Position numbers and translations under genes: made by a program. The notes under the pieces were generated by a model. It did not search any database. It was not told the origin of the DNA and worked only from the letters and a program-made list of their open reading frames with translations. This document shows, piece after piece, positions 1 to 5,449 of a DNA stretch of 11,166 nt. The DNA comes from an uncultured Cellvibrio sp. (GTDB lineage: Bacteria; Pseudomonadota; Gammaproteobacteria; Pseudomonadales; Cellvibrionaceae). How positions within the stretch are numbered: the first letter of the stretch is position 1; each line of letters begins with the position of its first letter. The stretch covers positions 1-11,166 of the forward strand of contig CAMLOU010000134.1 of assembly GCA_946481735.1 (NCBI GenBank), given 5' to 3'.

Positions 1-60
1 TGTACGTCCTGTACACCGCGACACTTGTGCATCCATGCACATCGTCCTGGGCACCACATT
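1..60. repeat. Palindrome-rich repeat at left edge
   Basis: Three repeat relationships are packed into 55 bases. TGTAC (1-5) and GTACA (11-15) form an inverted repeat around a 5-base spacer. TGTGCAT (26-32) and ATGCACA (35-41) form a perfect 7-bp inverted repeat with a 2-base spacer. The 13-mers at 5-17 and 43-55 (both starting CGTCCTG) match at 11 of 13 positions. No convincing reading frame crosses it. This looks like part of a dispersed intergenic repeat cut by the window edge; family membership cannot be shown from one copy. Confidence 0.5.
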
Positions 61-63
61 CGG

Positions 64-97
64 AAGCCTCGATAGCGATATCGGGGCTTTTTTATTT
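64..97 (+). terminator. Rho-independent terminator (plus strand)
   Basis: A 10-bp stem (64-73 pairing with 80-89, one T-G wobble) closes a 6-base loop and is followed directly by TTTT-A-TTT at 90-97. The T-tract lies only on the plus-strand side, so it ends a transcript entering from left of the window. It does not serve the minus-strand regulators, whose transcripts would meet the hairpin without a following U-tract. Bases 98-147 hold nothing recognisable. Confidence 0.75.
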
Positions 98-147
98 GCG
101 GCGTCGACTAGCGGAAATTCTATGACAGACAAAGCGGATAAGAACTC

Positions 148-687
148 CTAAGCATGGGGCTTATCAGTTTGGAAGCGCTTGCGTATGCGACAGAGGGCGA
201 CAGGGGTTATACCCAGGTATCGTGCAATGTCATTCTGTGCGATTCGCTGCTCCATAGTCGGGTTCTGCTCGCAAAACAAGCAGTAACGTTCTTCAGGGGA
301 CAAACATAGAAGCTCATACTCCCGCTGTTCTTTTTTCATTGCCAGATTTATCAATACCGAGGTGAACTGGCGAGAGATGCCAGGATTGTCATCCAGAAGC
401 TTTTTAAAGGTATGTTGCGGTATTGCACGTGCGACCGTGTGTTCAAGGCTCAACACGGAAAATGTTGATGGCTTATCAGATTCCAGGGTGTTCAAGCTGG
501 TGATAAATTCACCACCTATTAAAAAGGATTTAATAAACTCCTTGCCCTCAAGGGTCTTATAAAAGACCTTGGCCAAACCCTTATAAATCAATAACAGATC
601 ATCTGAATGCTCCCCTTGCCTGAATAGATAAGTCCCTTTGGGGTAATGACGCAAATTACCGACCTGTTCAAGGCACTGTTCCCACAT
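148..687 (-). CDS. Crp/Fnr-family transcriptional regulator (paralogue A)
   Basis: The predicted 179-residue regulator has an N-terminal cyclic-nucleotide-binding-type beta-roll (about residues 10-115, with PKGTYLFRQG near residues 16-25 as the first strand/turn signature), a dimerisation helix, and a C-terminal Crp-type helix-turn-helix at about 151-171 (QNDIARYLGITPVAL followed by RIRKR). I start it at the ATG at 687 rather than the longer open frame to 777. An AGGAG lies 5 bases upstream of that ATG, the product then has the same length as the neighbouring paralogue, and the longer form would overlap that gene by 32 bases. The cAMP-pocket signature of true Crp is not visible and the four-cysteine pattern of Fnr is absent, so the effector is unknown. 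It lies 58 bases downstream of paralogue B on the same strand and is probably co-transcribed with it. Its best candidate target is the divergent biosynthetic operon. Family call is firm; ligand and target are inference. Confidence 0.9.
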   Translation of the reverse strand: MWEQCLEQVGNLRHYPKGTYLFRQGEHSDDLLLIYKGLAKVFYKTLEGKEFIKSFLIGGEFITSLNTLESDKPSTFSVLSLEHTVARAIPQHTFKKLLDDNPGISRQFTSVLINLAMKKEQREYELLCLSPEERYCLFCEQNPTMEQRIAQNDIARYLGITPVALCRIRKRFQTDKPHA

Positions 688-692
688 AGTAA

Positions 693-697
693 CTCCT
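693..697 (-). promoter_or_regulatory. Shine-Dalgarno deciding the start at 687
   Basis: On the minus strand, AGGAG is separated by 5 bases from the ATG at 685-687. No comparable site precedes the alternative start at 777, which lies inside the preceding gene. Confidence 0.8.
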
Positions 698-745
698 GAA
701 AATTTTAAAGCGGGATCATCTTCATATGGAGGAGCTGGCAACCGT

Positions 746-1285
746 TCAAATGGACTCCCCACCAAAAACCTTGACACGTTTACGAATACGGCTCAGTGCC
801 ACCGGAGTAATTCCTAGATAGCGCGCGATATCATTCTGCGACAAACGTTCCAACAATTTTGCTTCGCGCTCACACAATAAGAGATAGCGCTCTTCAGCCG
901 ACATGCACAAGAGTTCGTATTCACGTCGCTCCTTTTTAGCCGCCAACCTTAATAGCATAGAGTTTAAGATGTCAGTAAAGGCAGGATTATTGAAGAATTG
1001 ATTCAATACCGCTTCTTTGGGAACCTCGACTGCCACTGAATCCTCAAGCGTCAATACCGTGAAGGAATTGGGATTACCAGCGACAATCGCTTGCATACTC
1101 GCAATAAACTCCCCCTCCGTCAAAAACGATTTTATAAACTCCTTTCCATCAAGCGTTTCATAATAAGCTTTAACCAATCCGCTTTGAATGAAAAATAAAT
1201 TGCCACCTCTTGCCCCTTGCCTGAACAAAAAAGAGCCTTTGGGAAACTGACGAATAGCGCCTATCTTTTTTAATTGCTCGTTCAA
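746..1285 (-). CDS. Crp/Fnr-family transcriptional regulator (paralogue B)
   Basis: This 179-residue protein is a paralogue of the downstream regulator, identical at roughly half of aligned positions by eye. It has a cNMP-binding-type beta-roll (PKGSFLFRQG near residues 15-24), the shared block GKEFIKSFL, the shared block REYELLC-x-S-x-EERY, and a Crp-type helix-turn-helix at about 150-170 that matches its neighbour except for one Ser/Cys change. The start codon is TTG (1283-1285), supported by an AGAGGGAG Shine-Dalgarno 6 bases upstream and by alignment with the paralogue's N-terminus. It has only two cysteines, both outside any Fnr-like cluster, so it is not an iron-sulphur oxygen sensor. 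It is the first gene of the leftward unit and starts about 230 bases from the start of the divergent biosynthetic operon. Two near-identical reading heads suggest both proteins recognise the same operator or form heterodimers. Ligand unknown. Confidence 0.9.
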   Translation of the reverse strand: MNEQLKKIGAIRQFPKGSFLFRQGARGGNLFFIQSGLVKAYYETLDGKEFIKSFLTEGEFIASMQAIVAGNPNSFTVLTLEDSVAVEVPKEAVLNQFFNNPAFTDILNSMLLRLAAKKERREYELLCMSAEERYLLLCEREAKLLERLSQNDIARYLGITPVALSRIRKRVKVFGGESI

Positions 1286-1291
1286 CTAGCG

Positions 1292-1299
1292 CTCCCTCT
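1292..1299 (-). promoter_or_regulatory. Shine-Dalgarno supporting a TTG start
   Basis: AGAGGGAG on the minus strand stands 6 bases before the TTG at 1283-1285. No ATG in this frame gives an equally good arrangement. Confidence 0.7.
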
Positions 1300-1353
1300 A
1301 AATAGACGAACCATGTGCAGCGTTACTACTTATAAAAACCAGGAAAATAAATA

Positions 1354-1393
1354 CCATGCATGGCGCATAAAATTATGGAAATTTCATGCGCCA
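1354..1393. promoter_or_regulatory. Inverted repeats in divergent promoter region
   Basis: The perfect 10-bp palindrome CCATGCATGG (1354-1363) overlaps the left arm of a longer inverted repeat. TGGCGCAT (1361-1368) pairs with ATGCGCCA (1386-1393). The pairing continues inward through AAATT (1370-1374) and AATTT (1380-1384), with one A/C mismatch (1369/1385) and a 5-base centre. The total is 33 bp with 13 of 14 arm positions paired. It sits between the divergent regulator and dehydrogenase genes, so an operator is more likely than a terminator. The short T-run at 1399-1404 lies 5 bases past the stem and leads into the promoter, not out of a gene. Confidence 0.55.
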
Positions 1394-1430
1394 GATCATT
1401 TTTTGCTTTGGCATCGAATATATCAGGTGG

Positions 1431-1446
1431 ATTAACTTCGGTTAAT
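1431..1446. promoter_or_regulatory. Fnr/Crp-type operator candidate (TTAAC-N4-GTTAA)
   Basis: ATTAAC (1431-1436) and GTTAAT (1441-1446) are perfect inverted arms around TTCG. The 5-4-5 spacing of TTAAC-N4-GTTAA is that of the Fnr/Anr box TTGAT-N4-ATCAA bound by Crp/Fnr-superfamily dimers, and two members of that family are encoded next door. Its centre (1438.5) lies about 42 bases before the start site implied by the -10 at 1469-1474, which is class II activator geometry. If transcribed from an upstream promoter, the same bases could instead form a 6-bp hairpin with a C(UUCG)G tetraloop. The operator role is inference. Confidence 0.55.
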
Positions 1447-1468
1447 GAATAAAAATTTTCCGTTGCCT

Positions 1469-1474
1469 TAAAAT
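1469..1474 (+). promoter_or_regulatory. Candidate -10 element of the biosynthetic operon
   Basis: TAAAAT matches the sigma-70 -10 consensus at five of six positions. The hexamer 17 bases upstream (TGAATA, 1446-1451) is a poor -35, as expected of an activator-dependent promoter. The implied start site near 1480-1481 leaves a leader of about 34 bases before the ATG at 1515. It would exclude the ATG at 1473, which then lies upstream of the transcript. Confidence 0.45.
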
Positions 1475-1506
1475 GCTCCGGATTATTCATCTTTATACAG
1501 GATTTC

Positions 1507-1510
1507 AGGG
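1507..1510 (+). promoter_or_regulatory. Shine-Dalgarno deciding the SDR start at 1515
   Basis: AGGG lies 4 bases before the ATG at 1515, a slightly tight spacing. The in-frame ATG at 1473 has no purine-rich sequence upstream. The shorter protein begins MKLQDRTLLITGG, with the SDR first strand where it normally sits. Confidence 0.6.
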
Positions 1511-1514
1511 ATAT

Positions 1515-2252
1515 ATGAAACTACAGGATAGAACATTGCTCATTACCGGCGGAACTTCAGGCATTGGATACGCCCTGGTAAAAAAACTGGCTTCAGAAAA
1601 TAAAAGCATTATTGTTATCGCCCGAAACCCAATACATCTTGAAAAAATCAGGAATGAGATATCCAACGTATACACCTACAAGTGCTCCCTTTCCGACAAA
1701 ATAGACCTGGAGAAAACTTTCAGCGAAATAATTAATAACCATCCCGACATTTCTGTAGTTATCAACAACGCCGGCATTCAGGAAACACCTACATTTTTAG
1801 ACAAAGATTTTAGTTTCGATAGTATTGAAAACGAAATTAGCATTAACCTGGCCTCACCCATTAAAATTTGCGCGCTCATGCTCGGCCCACTACTTAACCT
1901 GAAGGCTCCAGCCGCCATCATTAATATCACCTCAGGATTAGGACTCTATCCCAAAAAAAATTCCGCCGTCTATTGTGCAACCAAGGCCGGATTGCGCAAT
2001 TTTACCCAAAGCTTCCGGTATCAGCTTGAAGAAACTCCCATAAAGGTTTTTGAAGCCATTATGCCACTGGTTGACACACCCATGACACAGGGGCGAGGCA
2101 AAGGAAAAATATCACCGGATCATGCCGCAGACGCCATCATCAAAGGAATAGAAAACGATGATGAAGAAATTTATGTAGGAAAGGCAAAACTCATTCCATT
2201 GGTATCGCGCATTAGCCCCCGCCTGATGGCGGCGATTATGAAAGCGGGATAA
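1515..2252 (+). CDS. Short-chain dehydrogenase/reductase (classical SDR)
   Basis: This 245-residue protein is a complete classical SDR, cytosolic and NAD(P)(H)-dependent, which reduces a ketone or oxidises an alcohol. Visible motifs are the cofactor loop TGGTSGIG (11-18), an Ala-Arg-Asn after the second strand (36-38) that favours NADPH, NNAG (84-87), catalytic Asn111, Ser140, Tyr153 and Lys157 (YCATK). The C-terminal part (ending in SRISPRLMAAIMKAG) recalls the DltE-like SDR subgroup, although no dlt operon is present. It opens the plus-strand operon; the next start codon is 11 bases downstream. In this context it is a candidate reductase for a beta-keto or alpha-aminoketone product, comparable to 3-ketosphinganine reductase, but its substrate cannot be read from the sequence. 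The gene is visibly more AT-rich than the PKS downstream. Family and active site are certain; the role is inference. Confidence 0.93.
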   Translation: MKLQDRTLLITGGTSGIGYALVKKLASENKSIIVIARNPIHLEKIRNEISNVYTYKCSLSDKIDLEKTFSEIINNHPDISVVINNAGIQETPTFLDKDFSFDSIENEISINLASPIKICALMLGPLLNLKAPAAIINITSGLGLYPKKNSAVYCATKAGLRNFTQSFRYQLEETPIKVFEAIMPLVDTPMTQGRGKGKISPDHAADAIIKGIENDDEEIYVGKAKLIPLVSRISPRLMAAIMKAG

Positions 2253-2263
2253 CGGAGCTGACC

Positions 2264-2938
2264 ATGAAACAACTTATTACCATTGCGCTTATTCTAGCCG
2301 CTGCTTTTGCTTCAACGTTCATTATCATTAAAACCACAGGGGTGCTGACAATTGATGATATTAAACAGTGGCTAACCATGGCCTCAGAGATAAATCCTGT
2401 ATATGTCGTACTGACTGTCGTCGTCTTGCTTTTCGCCGATCTTTTTATTGCTGTTCCCACATTAACTATTTGTATCCTCTCTGGTTATTTCCTGGGATGG
2501 ATTACAGGAGGGCTAGCATCCACCTCTGGAATGATGCTGGCAGGAATTTCGGGTTATTGGATTTGTCGGGCGATCGGACCAAAGCTCTTAATGAAAATCT
2601 ATAAGGATCCAAAAAAGCTGGCGGAAATGCAAAACATCTTTTCTGAACACAGCACCAGCGTGATTTTGATGTGTCGTGCAATGCCAATTTTGCCAGAAGT
2701 CGTTTCATGCCTGGCAGGCGCAAACAAGATGTCATTTTTTCGTTTTATGGCGTACTACAGTATCTCAACGATCCCTTACGCCTTCATTGCCGCCTACGCA
2801 GGATCAAAGAGTTCACTAGCCAATCCGACACCAGCTATTCTCACAGCAATAGGCATATCGCTCACGCTATGGCTTTCCTGGTTTTTCTTTTTACGCCGGA
2901 ATTACCCAAAGCAAAACCTGGTACAACCAGAACAATAA
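2264..2938 (+). CDS. VTT/DedA-type (TVP38/TMEM64-like) membrane protein
   Basis: This is a 224-residue inner-membrane protein with a GGAG Shine-Dalgarno 6 bases before its ATG. Hydrophobic segments lie near residues 4-24, 46-80, 84-104, 131-150, 160-180 and 194-215. The family signature spans 135-180: an Arg-x-x-Pro-x-x-Pro (Arg138, Pro141, Pro144), the small-residue turn Ala151-Gly152, aromatic residues 158-159 and Pro171. Length is usual for the family. VTT-domain proteins include DedA members and the eukaryotic scramblases TMEM41B and VMP1, and several move phospholipids or lipid carriers between leaflets. It is followed by a 65-base gap without a terminator, so it probably shares the operon. 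A role in transporting or flipping the lipid-like product of the neighbouring enzymes is inference; a housekeeping membrane role is the alternative. Confidence 0.88.
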   Translation: MKQLITIALILAAAFASTFIIIKTTGVLTIDDIKQWLTMASEINPVYVVLTVVVLLFADLFIAVPTLTICILSGYFLGWITGGLASTSGMMLAGISGYWICRAIGPKLLMKIYKDPKKLAEMQNIFSEHSTSVILMCRAMPILPEVVSCLAGANKMSFFRFMAYYSISTIPYAFIAAYAGSKSSLANPTPAILTAIGISLTLWLSWFFFLRRNYPKQNLVQPEQ

Positions 2939-2992
2939 TTTTATAAGGAATTGATTTAAAAGCTGATTCATCAAAGTGATTTTTGACCATAC

Positions 2993-2996
2993 GAGG
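2993..2996 (+). promoter_or_regulatory. Shine-Dalgarno deciding the start at 3005
   Basis: GAGG lies 8 bases before the ATG at 3005. A GTG at 2996 opens the same frame three codons earlier, but it overlaps this Shine-Dalgarno and has none of its own, so ATG 3005 is chosen. Confidence 0.7.
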
Positions 2997-3004
2997 TGTT
3001 GATA

Positions 3005-5404
3005 ATGGACGTTATTGATTCGGTTACCACCAAAACCAGCAGCAACCGCTTTAAAAGTATCCTTGATATTCCTGAAAACCAATGGGACGCAATCGTGCCA
3101 CGCGCCACTGGGCTAAGACATAATGTCCTGCAAACATTTGAACTATCGCGGGTCAACAATTTAAATTGCCACTACTTGACCTTCGAGCAAAATAACCAAT
3201 GGATCGGCAAAGCCAATCTCTACGAAGTTTCCATGGATTTTTCTTCCCTGGACAAAAGCCTTTCTAACCATGCCCGCAGACTGATTAAAAGCTGGTTTCC
3301 CGATTATCTACATCTATCCATGGCAGAATGTGGCTTATTCGCCATGAATGGTGATGGAATAGCGGTAAAAGACGCACAATATCTCGCGCAAGTTATTCCG
3401 CTGATTCATAGAGAGTTACAGCACATCGCCACCGAGAAAAACCTGGACCTACTGGTATTTCGCGATGTACCACTTGAGCAATATAGTATTTATGAAAAAA
3501 TTCTGGCGCCATTGGGTTATGCCCCGTCGGCAGGTTTTACCAATGCAGTGATTGATATTCATTGGGATTCTATCGAGAGTTATCTAGAGAGCCTGAATAG
3601 CAAAGACAGATACAAACTTAAAACCGCACTAAAGATAGAGGAAAACTTTGGCATATATGTTGAGATAACCTCTGATTACAAACACCTGGCAAAAGAGATG
3701 GCCGACCTATGGCGTAACGTAAATGCGTCATCTGATGACTATAATCGCGAGCAACTGGACGAAGCCTTTTTTTATGAAGCGGGAGTACGTCTGCAAGACA
3801 ACAGTGAAGTTATCTTATTTTATGCTGACGAAAAGTTAGTAGCCTTTATGTGGAATTTAGTGGGTACAGAAGACTATCACATGGCTGATTGGGGGGTAGA
3901 TTATGGCTACCCGCAATATCGGGAAGCCAATTTTTATCGCGCCGCCTCTATGATTTCTTTACGTCGGGCTATTGATATGGGGAAACAGCGCATGCAGTTG
4001 GGAATGACCAATTACACCCCGAAAAAATTACTCGGCGCTCAAATGCAACCCTTGGTGTACTTTATTAAACACCAGAAAAAAACAAACTTTACCACAACCG
4101 TCAATCGCATGATTACCGATGCAATTGAACAGCCGTCGGAACTGAATTATTACACAGCAGGCAGTTGGCCAGTGGATACCATGACTGACGAAGAATACAA
4201 GTCAACATTCACACAGAAGTTAGTCGACTACACCACTAGCGATGCATTTTCCAAAATTGAAGCTAATTACGATATAGACATTCTTAAACTCGGTGGACTC
4301 TACGGTTTCTACCCGGATATTGAAACGCTGGATCACTTACTCAGTACGGGAATTTTTGTTAATTATACAACCCACCCCAACGTCATCAACGCAGCAAAAA
4401 ATGCCTGGAATAAAAATAGCACTAACTACAGCGGCGCGCCCTTCTTTAGTGGCGAATCCGACGCAGTACGGGAGCTACAGTTCAAATTTTCCCGAGTAGT
4501 TCAACAACAAGCAGTGCAGCTGCTGTCGTGTGGCAATTTGATCCATCAGACCGCCTTACCCCCGCTTCTCGATTCCTCCTCCTTGGTGCTATTGGACGAA
4601 CAAACCAGTCCTGGTATCTGGGAAGCCATTGGCCCTGTTGGTTGTGAAATCAAGACCTTTGCCCACCAAAGCTTGTCTGAGCTGGAATCCATTCTTAAAG
4701 AAAACACAGATCGAAAAGCTCTTATCATCGCCGAAGCAGCGTTCCCTTTATTTGGGGATCACACCGACATAGCTACGCTGGTGCAATTGAAACAGCAATA
4801 TGGAGCTCGTCTCTATGTCGACGAATCCCTCACCCTTGGCTTGAATGGGAAACGTTTTTCCGATGCGCATCGTCAACTTGGTTTGAGCGGACAACTGGAG
4901 GTCAATGACCAAATAGATGTGATTGTCGCCTCAACCCTTGCCGGTTTTGGTCTGGACGCAGGGTTTGTTGCAGCATCAACCAAAGTGATTGAACACATTC
5001 GTCATCAGGCCACCACATTATTATTTGGCAGCAGCTTATCGGCTACTCAACTCGCCGTACTATCCACTGCCCTTGATCTTTCCGCACAGCGCTTAACTGC
5101 GAATTCTGATTTATTCAATAAAGCAGAATTCCTCACTGGAAAGTTAATTGAACAGGGGTTTAATGCTGCGCTTTATCAAAGCCCGATTATTAATATTATT
5201 TTTTCTGACTTCATGATCGCTTTGGCAGTGCAGAAAAAACTGCTGCAACTCGGCGTCGCAGTGGCAGCTATCGGTCAGCCATTGCTGCCACCGGACATGT
5301 CAGTCATTCATATGAATTTACACGAAGATATTAGCTGGCAGCAGCTTGAAGAGCTGGTAGATATTTTTTCCAGTATTGCTCAGGACATTAAAGCCACTGC
5401 TTAA
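3005..5404 (+). CDS. GNAT/FemAB-like acyltransferase fused to a lysine-less alpha-oxoamine synthase domain
   Basis: This 799-residue protein has two domains. Residues 1 to about 375 resemble the GNAT/FemAB-like (peptidoglycan recognition-type) acyltransferases, with a YHMADWG strand at 291-297 and NYTPKKLLGA at 336-345; such enzymes move acyl or aminoacyl groups onto amines. Residues about 425-799 align with PLP-dependent alpha-oxoamine synthases (8-amino-7-oxononanoate synthase, serine palmitoyltransferase). The entry motif NYTTHPNV, the PLP-nitrogen aspartate in VDESLTLG (Asp606) and the downstream GFVAAS are recognisable. Key residues are gone: the Lys position (E. coli BioF Lys236) is Ala646, the stacking-His position is Ser535, the His of the VDxAH motif is Leu609, and the Ser after the preceding strand is Pro. 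This pattern resembles the inactive LCB1 subunit of eukaryotic serine palmitoyltransferase. A partner-dependent or scaffolding role is therefore likelier than independent catalysis. The PKS starts 45 bases downstream. No frameshift is visible and the reading frame is clean, so this is a maintained gene and not a decaying one. Confidence 0.85.
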   Translation: MDVIDSVTTKTSSNRFKSILDIPENQWDAIVPRATGLRHNVLQTFELSRVNNLNCHYLTFEQNNQWIGKANLYEVSMDFSSLDKSLSNHARRLIKSWFPDYLHLSMAECGLFAMNGDGIAVKDAQYLAQVIPLIHRELQHIATEKNLDLLVFRDVPLEQYSIYEKILAPLGYAPSAGFTNAVIDIHWDSIESYLESLNSKDRYKLKTALKIEENFGIYVEITSDYKHLAKEMADLWRNVNASSDDYNREQLDEAFFYEAGVRLQDNSEVILFYADEKLVAFMWNLVGTEDYHMADWGVDYGYPQYREANFYRAASMISLRRAIDMGKQRMQLGMTNYTPKKLLGAQMQPLVYFIKHQKKTNFTTTVNRMITDAIEQPSELNYYTAGSWPVDTMTDEEYKSTFTQKLVDYTTSDAFSKIEANYDIDILKLGGLYGFYPDIETLDHLLSTGIFVNYTTHPNVINAAKNAWNKNSTNYSGAPFFSGESDAVRELQFKFSRVVQQQAVQLLSCGNLIHQTALPPLLDSSSLVLLDEQTSPGIWEAIGPVGCEIKTFAHQSLSELESILKENTDRKALIIAEAAFPLFGDHTDIATLVQLKQQYGARLYVDESLTLGLNGKRFSDAHRQLGLSGQLEVNDQIDVIVASTLAGFGLDAGFVAASTKVIEHIRHQATTLLFGSSLSATQLAVLSTALDLSAQRLTANSDLFNKAEFLTGKLIEQGFNAALYQSPIINIIFSDFMIALAVQKKLLQLGVAVAAIGQPLLPPDMSVIHMNLHEDISWQQLEELVDIFSSIAQDIKATA

Positions 5405-5436
5405 ACATTACCATCAGGAAATGACCGCGCCTTAAT

Positions 5437-5441
5437 AGGAG
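5437..5441 (+). promoter_or_regulatory. Shine-Dalgarno of the polyketide synthase gene
   Basis: AGGAG stands 8 bases before the ATG at 5450. The protein begins MTHSNSSSLAIVGIGCRYPGG, so the KS first strand comes at residue 9, the normal place when no loading domain or docking helix precedes it. Confidence 0.8.
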
Positions 5442-5449
5442 ATTTAATA

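Noticed and set aside
688..777. 30-codon N-terminal extension of regulator A
   Set aside because: It overlaps the preceding gene, lacks a Shine-Dalgarno and has no counterpart in the paralogue, while ATG 687 has AGGAG at 5 bases.
148..1285. Regulators as Fnr-type oxygen sensors or true cAMP receptors
   Set aside because: The Fnr four-cysteine cluster is absent and the Crp cAMP-pocket signature is not visible; only the fold family is supported.
1361..1404. Hairpin plus T-run read as an intrinsic terminator
   Set aside because: The T-run is 5 bases away from the stem and the element lies upstream of divergent genes, where no transcript needs ending.
1473..1514. 14-codon N-terminal extension of the SDR
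   Set aside because: There is no ribosome-binding site before 1473, the ATG overlaps the likely -10 hexamer, and the extension precedes the normal start of the Rossmann fold.
2996..3004. GTG start three codons before the acyltransferase-AOS ATG
   Set aside because: The GTG overlaps the GAGG that serves ATG 3005 and has no ribosome-binding site of its own.
3005..5404. AOS domain as a functional 8-amino-7-oxononanoate synthase (bioF)
   Set aside because: Lys, both His and the Ser of the active site are replaced, and there are no biotin genes around it.
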